DNA of 26,020 nucleotides from Bacteroidota bacterium (GCA_024278565.1 JAJRSY010000219.1:1-26020); one strand, 5' to 3'. Positions 8,029 through 15,429 are shown, counted from the first letter of the stretch. Numbers and translations: made by a program. The notes: generated by a model not told the origin, from the sequence alone.

Positions 8029-8289
8029 ATGGAAGAAAAAAGAAATTTAAGAAAAGAAAGAGTTGGGGTAGTTACCAGTAACAAAATGGAGAAATCCATT
8101 GTTGTTGCAGAGGTGAAAAGAGTAAAGCACCCCATGTACGGAAAATTCGTTTTGAAAACGAAGAAGTATGTTGCGCACGATGAAAAAAATGATTGCAAAG
8201 AAGGTGATACCGTAAAGATTATGGAGACCCGCCCCTTAAGCAAGACCAAATGCTGGAGGTTGGTAGAAATTTTAGAAAGAGCTAAATAA
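8029..8289 (+). CDS. rpsQ: 30S ribosomal protein S17
   Basis: An 86-residue OB-fold protein that binds 16S rRNA early in assembly. It starts MEEKRNLRKERVGVVTSNKM, followed by EKSIVVAEVKRVKHPMYGK, and carries HDEKNDCKEGDTVKIMETRP, the conserved S17 signature. Length is standard. It is followed after 2 nt by rplN. Confidence 0.97.
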   Translation: MEEKRNLRKERVGVVTSNKMEKSIVVAEVKRVKHPMYGKFVLKTKKYVAHDEKNDCKEGDTVKIMETRPLSKTKCWRLVEILERAK

Positions 8290-8291
8290 TT

Positions 8292-8660
8292 ATGTTACAG
8301 CAAGAATCAAGGTTAAAAGTAGCAGACAATACCGGGGCAAAGGAAGTTTTGACCATCAGAGTACTTGGTGGCACAAAAAGAAGGTATGCTTCTATAGGCG
8401 ATAAAATTGTCGTAACGGTCAAAGAGGCGACACCTAACGGTGGTATCAAAAAAGGCGAGGTTTCAACCGCTGTTGTGGTGCGAACAAAAAAAGAGGTAAG
8501 AAGGCCAGATGGGTCTTATATACGCTTTGATGACAATGCCTGTGTGTTGTTGAACCCAACTGGTGAAATGAGGGGTACCCGTGTTTTCGGACCTGTTGCC
8601 CGAGAGCTCCGTGATAAACAATTCATGAAAATCGTATCATTGGCTCCAGAGGTACTGTAG
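8292..8660 (+). CDS. rplN: 50S ribosomal protein L14
   Basis: A 122-residue L14, exactly the usual length, at the subunit interface where it forms bridges and binds ribosome silencing factor. It starts MLQQESRLKVADNTGAKEVL and ends with GTRVFGPVARELRDKQFMKI, then VSLAPEVL. It follows rpsQ by 2 nt and is followed by a 167-nt repeat-filled spacer before rplX. Confidence 0.98.
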   Translation: MLQQESRLKVADNTGAKEVLTIRVLGGTKRRYASIGDKIVVTVKEATPNGGIKKGEVSTAVVVRTKKEVRRPDGSYIRFDDNACVLLNPTGEMRGTRVFGPVARELRDKQFMKIVSLAPEVL

Positions 8661-8827
8661 AAGGAGGGTAAAGGAGAGAATAGACAATAGACAATAGATA
8701 AAAGAATTGGGAAACAAGAGACAAGATTTGATATGGGGATTTCAGGAATTTGAACTTGAACCGTGCCCATGGCAAGAAGGTTTGAATTTGGACTTGAACT
8801 TGAAACTTGAACTTGAATTTGAAGTAG
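8661..8827 (+). repeat. rplN-rplX spacer with 7-bp and 6-bp tandem repeats
   Basis: Three 7-bp units, AATAGAC, AATAGAC and AATAGAT, occupy 8679-8699. Further on, TTTGAACTTGAACCGTGC is followed by a decayed GGCAAGAAGG and then a run of CTTGAA units up to the rplX start. The second half parallels the fusA-rpsJ spacer part by part. No terminator or clear promoter is visible. Confidence 0.75.
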
Positions 8828-9142
8828 ATGAGAAAGTTAAAAATTAAGACAGGAGATAACGTACGTATTATTGCTGGTGACCATAAAGGTACAGAGGGCA
8901 AGGTTGTGCGTGTAATTTTGAATAAGAACAAAGCGATTGTTGAAGGTGCCAACATGGTATCGAAACATGAAAAACCAAGTGCTAAAAATCCACAAGGGGG
9001 CATCGTAAAGAAAGAAGCTCCGATTCATATTTCCAATTTGTCGTTGATCGATGCCAAGTCAGGTGACGCCACACGGGTTGGTTTTGAAATGAGGGATGGT
9101 AAAAGAGTACGGTTTTCTAAAAAATCCAATGAAGTAATTTAG
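8828..9142 (+). CDS. rplX: 50S ribosomal protein L24
   Basis: A 104-residue L24, an assembly initiator that binds 23S rRNA domain I. The KOW motif is seen in KIKTGDNVRIIAGDHKGTEG (residues 4-23), followed by KVVRVILNKNKAIVEG. Length is normal. The start is directly preceded by CTTGAATTTGAAGTAG, the end of the spacer repeat, so the ribosome loads on repeat-derived leader sequence. It is 2 nt from rplE. Confidence 0.97.
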   Translation: MRKLKIKTGDNVRIIAGDHKGTEGKVVRVILNKNKAIVEGANMVSKHEKPSAKNPQGGIVKKEAPIHISNLSLIDAKSGDATRVGFEMRDGKRVRFSKKSNEVI

Positions 9143-9144
9143 TT

Positions 9145-9696
9145 ATGGCTTACGTTGCAAGATTAAAGAAAGAATATAAAGAGCGTATTGTAAATACGCT
9201 TAAAGAAGAATTTGGTTACAAAAATGTAATGCAGGTTCCAAAACTTAAAAAGATAGTTGTAAGTAGGGGTGTCGGTGCTGCTGTTGCAGATAAAAAACTG
9301 ATTGACCATGCTGTAGACGAAATGACCATGATTACCGGTCAGAAGGCTATATCAACAATGTCGAAAAAAGACGTTGCGGCGTTTAAGTTGCGTAAAGGCA
9401 TGCCCATCGGGGCGAAAGTCACACTACGTGGAGAAAGAATGTACGAGTTTTTAGATCGGTTGGTGACCAGTGCACTGCCAAGGGTACGTGACTTTCAGGG
9501 CATCAAGGTCACAGGTTTTGATGGAAGGGGAAATTACAGTTTAGGAGTTACCGAACAGATTATTTTCCCAGAGATAAATATAGATAAGATCAACAGGATA
9601 AACGGTATGGATATTACCTTCGTAACTTCTGCCGAAACCGATAAAGAAGCGAAATCGTTATTAACTGAATTAGGATTACCTTTTAAAAAGAAATAG
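9145..9696 (+). CDS. rplE: 50S ribosomal protein L5
   Basis: A 183-residue L5 that binds 5S rRNA in the central protuberance and contacts P-site tRNA. Conserved segments include NVMQVPKLKKIVVSRGVGAA, RKGMPIGAKVTLRGERMYEF and DFQGIKVTGFDGRGNYSLGV, with EQIIFPEI following. Length fits the family (about 180). It sits between rplX and rpsN with gaps of 2 and 1 nt. Confidence 0.98.
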   Translation: MAYVARLKKEYKERIVNTLKEEFGYKNVMQVPKLKKIVVSRGVGAAVADKKLIDHAVDEMTMITGQKAISTMSKKDVAAFKLRKGMPIGAKVTLRGERMYEFLDRLVTSALPRVRDFQGIKVTGFDGRGNYSLGVTEQIIFPEINIDKINRINGMDITFVTSAETDKEAKSLLTELGLPFKKK

Positions 9697-9697
9697 T

Positions 9698-9967
9698 ATG
9701 GCTAAAGAATCAATGAAGGCCCGTGAGCGAAAAAGGGCAAAAACTGTAGCTAAGTATGCTGAAAAGAGAAAAGCCTTAAAAGCGGCCGGTGATTATGAGG
9801 GCTTACAGAAACTGCCGAAAAATGCTTCTCCAGTTCGTATGCACAATAGGTGTAAGATTACGGGAAGACCAAAAGGGTATATGAGAACATTTGGTATATC
9901 AAGGGTGACATTCAGAGAAATGGCCAATCAAGGGTTAATACCCGGAGTTAGAAAAGCCAGTTGGTAA
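9698..9967 (+). CDS. rpsN: 30S ribosomal protein S14, zinc-free type
   Basis: An 89-residue S14 of the long form. The C-terminal part MHNRCKITGRPKGYMRTFGI is conserved, but only one Cys is present, so the CxxC pairs of the zinc-binding type are absent and the protein should not need zinc. It ends VRKASW as usual for S14. It binds the head of the small subunit. It lies 1 nt after rplE and is followed by an 81-nt repeat-bearing spacer. Confidence 0.97.
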   Translation: MAKESMKARERKRAKTVAKYAEKRKALKAAGDYEGLQKLPKNASPVRMHNRCKITGRPKGYMRTFGISRVTFREMANQGLIPGVRKASW

Positions 9968-10048
9968 GATTTTCAATGTAGAATTCAGGATTCAGAATTG
10001 AAAGAGGTCAATTCATGATTTTAGGTTCAAAATTTATAATTAAAAGAA
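9968..10048 (+). repeat. rpsN-rpsH spacer with heptamer repeats
   Basis: The 7-bp units ATTCAGG (9983-9989) and ATTCAGA (9990-9996) followed by ATTG repeat the motif seen after rpsJ at 3321-3352. The rest of the spacer (AATTCATGATTTTAGG and so on) is AT-rich with no further structure recognised. Confidence 0.6.
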
Positions 10049-10447
10049 ATGGTTACAGATACTATTGCAGATTACTTAACAAGAGTGCGAAATGCGAGTA
10101 GGGCAGGTCATAAGGTGGTAAAGATACCTGCGTCTGGTGTTAAGAAAGAGATAACAAAGATATTGTTCGATCAGGGCTATATTTTGAGTTATAAGTTTGA
10201 AGATGACAAAGTACAGGGTACCATAAAAATCGCCTTGAAATACGATAAGTTCACAAAAGATCCAGTGATAAAAAAATTGCAGCGTGTCAGTAAGCCAGGT
10301 TTGCGAAAGTATACTGGATCAGGTGATTTGCCACGGGTTTTGAATGGTCTTGGCGTTGCTATTGTGTCAACATCACACGGTGTTATGACGGGCAAGCAAG
10401 CAAAAAACGAAAATGTGGGTGGTGAGGTATTGTGCTACGTATATTAA
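10049..10447 (+). CDS. rpsH: 30S ribosomal protein S8
   Basis: A 132-residue S8 that binds the central domain of 16S rRNA; in E. coli it represses the spc operon. It starts MVTDTIADYLTRVRNASRAG, the family N-terminus, and ends with STSHGVMTGKQAKNENVGGE plus VLCYVY, the conserved RNA-binding C-terminus. Length is standard. It starts directly after a repeat-bearing spacer and precedes rplF by 20 nt. Confidence 0.98.
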   Translation: MVTDTIADYLTRVRNASRAGHKVVKIPASGVKKEITKILFDQGYILSYKFEDDKVQGTIKIALKYDKFTKDPVIKKLQRVSKPGLRKYTGSGDLPRVLNGLGVAIVSTSHGVMTGKQAKNENVGGEVLCYVY

Positions 10448-10467
10448 TAAAAGATAAAGAGTAGAAA

Positions 10468-11010
10468 ATGTCTAGAATAGGAAATAATCCGATAGCTGTT
10501 CCTGAAGGGGTAAGTGTAGAGGTAGGCGAAAATCTAGTTACAGTAATAGGTAAGCTGGGTGAATTGACCCAAGATTTTTCAGCAGTCTCCATTAAGGTTG
10601 AAGACGGCCAAGTATGGGTGACCCGACCTTCTGATTCAAAAGAGCATAAAGCGAAACACGGTCTGTATAGATCTCTTGTTTTGAATATGGTAGAGGGGGT
10701 TTCAAAAGGATGGACCAAAGAACTTGAACTTGTAGGGGTTGGGTATAGAGCCAGCAACCAAGGCCAAAAATTAGAATTGGCATTAGGGTTCTCGCACAAT
10801 ATTGTTTTGAATTTGGCGTCTGAGGTTAAAATAGAGACCATTTCTGAAAAGGGAAAAAATCCGGTAATAAAACTAATGTCATTTGACAAGCAGTTAGTAG
10901 GGCAAGTGGCGGCAAAGATTAGATCTTTCCGTAAACCAGAACCTTACAAAGGAAAAGGAATTAAATTCGTTGGTGAAGAATTGAGAAGAAAAGCCGGTAA
11001 ATCAGCTTAA
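10468..11010 (+). CDS. rplF: 50S ribosomal protein L6
   Basis: A 180-residue L6 next to the factor-binding site of the large subunit. Two repeated L6 domains are visible: the first starts MSRIGNNPIAVPEGVSVEVG, and the second includes VGYRASNQGQKLELALGFSH. The C-terminal RNA-binding motif FRKPEPYKGKGIKFVGEEL is intact. Length is normal. Confidence 0.98.
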   Translation: MSRIGNNPIAVPEGVSVEVGENLVTVIGKLGELTQDFSAVSIKVEDGQVWVTRPSDSKEHKAKHGLYRSLVLNMVEGVSKGWTKELELVGVGYRASNQGQKLELALGFSHNIVLNLASEVKIETISEKGKNPVIKLMSFDKQLVGQVAAKIRSFRKPEPYKGKGIKFVGEELRRKAGKSA

Positions 11011-11020
11011 TATTAGTGTT

Positions 11021-11377
11021 ATGAGATTATCAAAATCGCAAAGAAAACTTAGAGTACGAAGAAGGATCCGTAAGGTTTCAATAGGAACTGCGGCAAAGCC
11101 AAGATTGTCGGTATTCAGAAGTAATAAAGAAATTTACGTGCAATTGATCGATGATAGAACAGGAACCACCTTGGCGTCTGTTTCTTCGAGAGATAAAAGT
11201 TTTGCTTCAGAAAAAGGAAACAAAACAGAAATTGCTGCACTTGTCGGTAAGGCTATTGCTGAAAAGTCAAAGAAAGCAGGCATAGCACAAATAGCTTTCG
11301 ATAGAGGAGGTAACCTCTACCACGGCCGCGTTAAGGCTTTGGCGGAAGGAGCAAGGGAAGCAGGATTGAAATTTTAA
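11021..11377 (+). CDS. rplR: 50S ribosomal protein L18
   Basis: A 118-residue L18, the 5S rRNA-binding protein of the central protuberance. The basic N-terminus RLSKSQRKLRVRRRIRKVS precedes PRLSVFRSNKEIYVQLIDD, and the C-terminus has FDRGGNLYHGRVKALAEGAR, ending EAGLKF, all conserved in the family. It sits between rplF and rpsE with 10- and 9-nt gaps. Confidence 0.98.
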   Translation: MRLSKSQRKLRVRRRIRKVSIGTAAKPRLSVFRSNKEIYVQLIDDRTGTTLASVSSRDKSFASEKGNKTEIAALVGKAIAEKSKKAGIAQIAFDRGGNLYHGRVKALAEGAREAGLKF

Positions 11378-11386
11378 AGAAACAAC

Positions 11387-11911
11387 ATGTACCAGAAATA
11401 TAAGAACGTAGAAACCGTAAAACCGGCAGGTTTAGATTTAAAGGATAGATTGGTCGGTATCCAAAGAGTTACCAAAGTAACCAAGGGTGGCCGGGCATTT
11501 GGCTTTTCAGCCATTGTCATTGTAGGTGATGAGAAAGGTGTTGTTGGGCACGGTTTGGGTAAATCAAAAGAAGTTGCCACTGCAATTGCAAAGGCGATTG
11601 AAGATGCGAAAAAGAACCTGATACGTATTCCTTTAGATAAGGTTACCCTGCCGCACGAGCAAAAAGGAAAATATGGCGGCGCACGGGTTTATATTCAACC
11701 AGCATCACATGGTACAGGGGTTATTGCAGGTGGAGCCGTAAGAGCGGTTTTAGAAGCAGTTGGTGTACATGATGTATTATCTAAATCGCAAGGTTCATCA
11801 AACCCACATAATGTGGTAAAGGCAACTTTTGATGCACTTTTACAACTTAGAAGTGCTGGTACGGTTGCAAAACAAAGAGGAGTCTCTTTAGATAAGGTTT
11901 TTAAAGGATAA
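11387..11911 (+). CDS. rpsE: 30S ribosomal protein S5
   Basis: A 174-residue S5 that helps control decoding fidelity and mRNA unwinding. The double-stranded RNA-binding-like N domain contains LKDRLVGIQRVTKVTKGGRA and FGFSAIVIVGDEKGVVGHGL. The C domain includes PASHGTGVIAGGAVRAVLEA and SSNPHNVVKATFDALLQL. Length is normal for the phylum. It is followed by a 103-nt spacer with heptamer repeats before rpmD. Confidence 0.98.
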   Translation: MYQKYKNVETVKPAGLDLKDRLVGIQRVTKVTKGGRAFGFSAIVIVGDEKGVVGHGLGKSKEVATAIAKAIEDAKKNLIRIPLDKVTLPHEQKGKYGGARVYIQPASHGTGVIAGGAVRAVLEAVGVHDVLSKSQGSSNPHNVVKATFDALLQLRSAGTVAKQRGVSLDKVFKG

Positions 11912-12014
11912 AATAAATAGTATGAAGTACTAAGTATTTAGTAGTTGATTTTAGGTTGCAGAATCCTACTAAACGACTAATTACTAACGACTAATTACTA
12001 ACGACTGAACAATT
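11912..12014 (+). repeat. rpsE-rpmD spacer with tandem heptamers
   Basis: The run AAACGAC, TAATTAC, TAACGAC, TAATTAC, TAACGAC, TGAACAA (11971-12012) has a strict 7-bp period, and its 14-bp double unit is exactly repeated. Upstream, TACTAA and TTAGTA near 11926-11942 form a short inverted repeat. The repeat array ends two bases before the rpmD ATG. Confidence 0.8.
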
Positions 12015-12191
12015 ATGGCAAAGATTAAAGTAAAGCAAGTTAAGAGTGGTATCAAAAGACCACAGATCCAAAAAAGAACCCTTGAAGCTCTGGGTTTGAA
12101 AAAAATTGGTCAGGTTGTTGAACATGAAGACACACCCAGTATTTTGGGAATGATAAATAAAGTTAAACACTTAGTTTCTACGGAAGCTTAA
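12015..12191 (+). CDS. rpmD: 50S ribosomal protein L30
   Basis: A 58-residue small protein: it begins MAKIKVKQVKSGIKRPQIQK, then RTLEALGLKKIGQVVEHEDT, and ends VKHLVSTEA. This matches the L30 ferredoxin-like fold family in length and in the SGIKR..Q..TLEALGL pattern. Its place between rpsE and rplO is the canonical one. The ATG comes immediately after the heptamer array, with no Shine-Dalgarno site. Confidence 0.95.
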   Translation: MAKIKVKQVKSGIKRPQIQKRTLEALGLKKIGQVVEHEDTPSILGMINKVKHLVSTEA

Positions 12192-12203
12192 TACGAAAGG
12201 GTA

Positions 12204-12656
12204 ATGAATTTAAGTAATTTAAAACCAGCTGAAGGCGCTGTTAACAGAGACGGTAAAAGAGTAGGTAGGGGTCAAGGCTCAGGAAAGGGCGGTACCGCCA
12301 CAAGAGGGCATAAAGGAGCAAAATCAAGATCTGGGTATTCAAAGAAAATTGGTTTTGAAGGAGGTCAAATGCCCTTACAGAGACGTGTGCCCAAATTCGG
12401 TTTTACGAACATTAACCGTAAGGAGTACCAGGGTATTAGCCTTGGCAAACTCCAAGAGTTGGTAGATGCAAAGAAAATCAAGGATACAGTTACTTTTGAA
12501 AATCTGATAGAACACCGTTTGGCACGTAAGAACGATTTGGTGAAAATATTGGGAGGTGGTGAGTTAAAGGCATCCCTTAAAATTTCAGTACATAAATTTA
12601 CAGGCACGGCAAAAGCGGCCATTGAGGCTGCGGGCGGTGAGGCTATAAATTTGTAA
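12204..12656 (+). CDS. rplO: 50S ribosomal protein L15
   Basis: A 150-residue late-assembly protein. The N-terminus MNLSNLKPAEGAVNRDGKRV runs into a Gly/Lys/Arg-rich segment GRGQGSGKGGTATRGHKGAK that penetrates rRNA, followed by FEGGQMPLQRRVPKFGF. The C-terminal fold ends with FTGTAKAAIEAAGGEAINL. Length is typical. secY follows 13 nt downstream. Confidence 0.98.
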   Translation: MNLSNLKPAEGAVNRDGKRVGRGQGSGKGGTATRGHKGAKSRSGYSKKIGFEGGQMPLQRRVPKFGFTNINRKEYQGISLGKLQELVDAKKIKDTVTFENLIEHRLARKNDLVKILGGGELKASLKISVHKFTGTAKAAIEAAGGEAINL

Positions 12657-12669
12657 GCTAAAGAATACT

Positions 12670-14010
12670 ATGAAGAATTTTTTCGAGACGCTATCCAATA
12701 TTTGGAAAATTGAAGAACTGAGAAATCGAATATTGATTACCCTTGGTCTTCTTTTGGTATACCGTTTTGGATGCCAAATAGTTCTTCCTGGTATTGATTC
12801 GACGCAATTATCAGAATTGTCATCAGGTACTGAACAAGGTATTTTTAGCCTGTTAAATGCATTTACAGGTGGGGCGTTTGCCAATGCTTCTATTTTTGCA
12901 TTGGGTATCATGCCCTATATTTCAGCATCGATTGTAGTACAGTTAATGGGTATTGCTATACCGTATCTTCAAAAATTACAGAAAGAGGGCGAAAGTGGTA
13001 GAAAGACCATAAACCAGATAACAAGATGGTTGACCATAGGTATTTGTATTGTTCAAGCACCAACATACCTGTATGGGTTAGAGGCTTTCGGTGTACCTGA
13101 CAGTGCTTTTATTTTGGGTAAGGGATTAGATTTTATGATACCCGCCGTGATTATTCTGGTAACCGGTTGTGTATTTGCCATGTGGTTGGGAGAGAAAATC
13201 ACAGATAAAGGTATCGGTAATGGTATTTCATTATTGATAATGATTGGTATTATCGCCACATTGCCCCAGTCTTTTGTACAAGAAGCAGTTTCAAGAATGG
13301 ACGGAAACGGTGGTCCTATGCTGATATTGGTCGAGGTTATTATTTGGTTCTTGGTTATATTGGCTTGTATTCTATTGGTGATGGCAACACGTCAAATACC
13401 CGTACAGTACGCAAGAAGAACAGCCTCTGGTGGATACGAAAAAAATATCATGGGATCGCGACAGTACATTCCCTTAAAATTAAATGCATCAGGTGTTATG
13501 CCAATCATCTTTGCCCAAGCAATTATGTTTGTACCTGGGCTAATTGGTAACGCTTTTGATGATACCGCATTTGGACAATGGATGCAAGTGAATTTTGCTG
13601 ATATATTCGGTTGGGCCTATAATTTATTATTTGCTTTCTTGATTATCATTTTCACTTACTTCTATACAGCAATTACAGTACCCACTAATAAGATGGCTGA
13701 TGATTTGAAAAGAAGTGGCGGTTTTATACCAGGAATCAGACCGGGTAAAGAAACAGGTGATTTTTTAGACAAGGTAATGTCGTTGATAACGTTGCCAGGG
13801 TCAGTTTTTTTGGCCTTATTGGCAGTTTTACCAGCAGTTGTAGTTAAGTTGATGGATGTACAGGCAGGATGGGCAATGTTCTATGGTGGCACCTCACTTC
13901 TGATTATGGTGGGCGTTGCAATCGACACAGTTCAGCAGGTGAATTCATATTTGTTGAACAGGCATTATGACGGATTGATGAAAACAGGAAAAAACAGAAA
14001 AGTAGCATAA
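12670..14010 (+). CDS. secY: Protein translocase subunit SecY
   Basis: A 446-residue inner-membrane channel of the Sec translocon, with about ten hydrophobic membrane segments by eye. Conserved parts are LVYRFGCQIVLPGID in TM1, FALGIMPYISASIVVQL (TM2/plug region), GEKITDKGIGNGISLLI, and the cytoplasmic loop RQIPVQYARRTASGGYEKNI that receives SecA and ribosomes. Length matches the family. It lies in the usual place after rplO. There is no adk or map gene after it: infA follows after a 114-nt spacer. Confidence 0.98.
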   Translation: MKNFFETLSNIWKIEELRNRILITLGLLLVYRFGCQIVLPGIDSTQLSELSSGTEQGIFSLLNAFTGGAFANASIFALGIMPYISASIVVQLMGIAIPYLQKLQKEGESGRKTINQITRWLTIGICIVQAPTYLYGLEAFGVPDSAFILGKGLDFMIPAVIILVTGCVFAMWLGEKITDKGIGNGISLLIMIGIIATLPQSFVQEAVSRMDGNGGPMLILVEVIIWFLVILACILLVMATRQIPVQYARRTASGGYEKNIMGSRQYIPLKLNASGVMPIIFAQAIMFVPGLIGNAFDDTAFGQWMQVNFADIFGWAYNLLFAFLIIIFTYFYTAITVPTNKMADDLKRSGGFIPGIRPGKETGDFLDKVMSLITLPGSVFLALLAVLPAVVVKLMDVQAGWAMFYGGTSLLIMVGVAIDTVQQVNSYLLNRHYDGLMKTGKNRKVA

Positions 14011-14124
14011 AATAAGAAATCATTACACTAGACTTTAGACGGTAGGAAATTGCGAGAGGTAAACAAGATTGAAATTATTGAGAACACTAACGACTACAGA
14101 CTAGAAACTGAAAGACTAAAATAA
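14011..14124 (+). repeat. secY-infA spacer with degenerate heptamers
   Basis: From 14087 the sequence divides into 7-bp units CTAACGA, CTACAGA, CTAGAAA, CTGAAAG, ACTAAAA, ending just before the infA ATG. Nearer secY, CTAGACT and TTAGACG also look like units. The units are more diverged than in the rpsE-rpmD spacer. No terminator or promoter is visible. Confidence 0.6.
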
Positions 14125-14340
14125 ATGGCTAAACAGGCAGCAATAGAGCAAGATGGATCCATAATAGAAGCGTTGTCAAATGCAATGTTTCGGGTCGAGC
14201 TGGAGAACGGTCATGTAGTGACCGCACACATTTCTGGTAAGATGCGTATGCATTACATCAAGTTGCTTCCGGGCGATAAGGTGAAATTAGAAATGAGTCC
14301 GTACGATTTGACAAAAGCAAGAATTACTTATAGATATTAA
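14125..14340 (+). CDS. infA: Translation initiation factor IF-1
   Basis: A 71-residue single OB-fold protein that binds the 30S A site during initiation. It starts MAKQAAIEQDGSIIEALSNA and carries MFRVELENGHVVTAHISGKM, RMHYIKLLPGDKVKLEMSPY and DLTKARITYRY, essentially the full family consensus. Its position between secY and rpmJ is typical of Bacteroidota and Gram-positive operons, unlike E. coli, where infA is elsewhere. Confidence 0.98.
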   Translation: MAKQAAIEQDGSIIEALSNAMFRVELENGHVVTAHISGKMRMHYIKLLPGDKVKLEMSPYDLTKARITYRY

Positions 14341-14352
14341 GAAATTAGAAAG

Positions 14353-14469
14353 ATGAAAGTAAGAGCATCAATAAAAAAGAGAAGTGCCGACTGCAAAATT
14401 GTTCGCAGAAAGGGTACGTTGTACGTAATCAACAAAAAGAATCCTAGATTTAAACAAAGACAAGGTTAA
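14353..14469 (+). CDS. rpmJ: 50S ribosomal protein L36, zinc-free type
   Basis: A 38-residue protein starting MKVRASIKKRSADCKIVRRK and ending KNPRFKQRQG, a clear L36. The zinc ligands of the E. coli-type protein (C11, C14, C27, H33) are reduced to C14 alone; positions 11, 27 and 33 are Ser, Asn and Phe. The protein is therefore the zinc-independent form. ATG 14353 lies 12 nt after infA, and the stop is 2 nt before the rpsM start. Confidence 0.96.
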   Translation: MKVRASIKKRSADCKIVRRKGTLYVINKKNPRFKQRQG

Positions 14470-14471
14470 TT

Positions 14472-14846
14472 ATGGCAAGAATCGCAGGTATTGATATACC
14501 AAAACAGAAAAGAGGAGTCATCGCCCTAACCTATATTTTTGGAATCGGTAGTAGCCGGTCAAAAGAAATATTGGCAACGGCCAAAGTTAGTGAAGACACA
14601 AAAGTATCAGATTGGAACGATGATGAAATCGGTCGTATTCGTGAAGTTGCTTCGTCTTACACCATTGAAGGTGAATTGCGTTCAGAGACTCAATTGAATA
14701 TAAAGCGTTTGATGGATATTGGTTGTTACCGAGGTATTCGCCATAGATCAGGTTTGCCTTTGAGAGGGCAACGCACCAAGAACAACTCGAGAACAAGAAA
14801 AGGAAAAAGAAAAACAGTTGCCAATAAGAAAAAGGCAACGAAGTAA
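14472..14846 (+). CDS. rpsM: 30S ribosomal protein S13
   Basis: A 124-residue head protein that bridges to the large subunit and contacts P-site tRNA. It starts MARIAGIDIPKQKRGVIALT with YIFGIGSSRSKEIL, and the C-terminus carries GCYRGIRHRSGLPLRGQRTK, then NNSRTRKGKRKTV and a basic tail. Length is normal. It directly follows rpmJ and is followed by a 99-nt spacer with heptamers. Confidence 0.98.
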   Translation: MARIAGIDIPKQKRGVIALTYIFGIGSSRSKEILATAKVSEDTKVSDWNDDEIGRIREVASSYTIEGELRSETQLNIKRLMDIGCYRGIRHRSGLPLRGQRTKNNSRTRKGKRKTVANKKKATK

Positions 14847-14945
14847 TATAGTACGCAGTACGTAGTAATGGTATCAAATGGGTCGAATATGTAAACCGAC
14901 TGTCTGTACTACTACAAATTACAAATTACTCAATACGAACAGAAT
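14847..14945 (+). repeat. rpsM-rpsK spacer with heptamer repeats
   Basis: AGTACGC, AGTACGT, AGTA (14850-14867) and later ACAAATT, ACAAATT, AC (14914-14929) are two short arrays, each with 7-bp period. TAGTA in the first array and TACTAC near 14907 could pair across the spacer. No terminator is seen. Confidence 0.65.
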
Positions 14946-15338
14946 ATGGCAAAGGCAAGTACGAAAGCAGGAAAAAAACGCAAGGTTATTATAGAAGCCG
15001 TTGGCGAAGCGCACATAAAGGCATCTTTCAATAACATCATTATTTCGTTGACCAACAAAAAGGGAGATGTTATCTCTTGGTCTTCAGCGGGTAAAATGGG
15101 TTTTAGGGGTTCTAAGAAGAACACACCCTATGCTGCTCAAATAGCTGCGGAAGAGTGTTGTAAAACGGCTCATGAAGCTGGTCTTAGAAAGGTTAAGGTA
15201 TACGTTAAAGGGCCAGGCAACGGTAGAGAGTCGGCTATACGGGCAATACACAATTCGGGTATTGAGGTTACCGAGATCATTGATGTGACCCCAATGCCAC
15301 ACAATGGTTGTAGACCACCAAAAAGAAGAAGAGTTTAA
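14946..15338 (+). CDS. rpsK: 30S ribosomal protein S11
   Basis: A 130-residue platform protein that lines the E-site mRNA path with S7. It contains IIISLTNKKGDVISWSSAGK, MGFRGSKKNTPYAAQIAAEE and VYVKGPGNGRESAIRAIHNS, and ends TPMPHNGCRPPKRRRV, the standard C-terminus. Length is typical. The rpsM-rpsK-rpsD-rpoA-rplQ order is the classical alpha set. Confidence 0.98.
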   Translation: MAKASTKAGKKRKVIIEAVGEAHIKASFNNIIISLTNKKGDVISWSSAGKMGFRGSKKNTPYAAQIAAEECCKTAHEAGLRKVKVYVKGPGNGRESAIRAIHNSGIEVTEIIDVTPMPHNGCRPPKRRRV

Positions 15339-15363
15339 ATCATTCACTAATTATAATTTCACA

Positions 15364-15416
15364 GAAGTGTAGTTTACGATTATCGAAGGAGAAGCCTTAA
15401 TTCATAATCACACTTC
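15364..15416 (+). promoter_or_regulatory. Candidate structured leader upstream of rpsD
   Basis: GAAGTGT (15364-15370) plus GATTAT (15378-15383) are complementary to the single block ATAATCACACTTC (15404-15416), giving a 13-bp stem with a 7-nt bulge. The enclosed loop contains AAGG and CCTT that can pair again. It sits 13 nt before the rpsD start. S4 autoregulates through leader RNA in other bacteria; a role here is inference. Confidence 0.45.
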
Positions 15417-15429
15417 AAACAAAAGGAAA

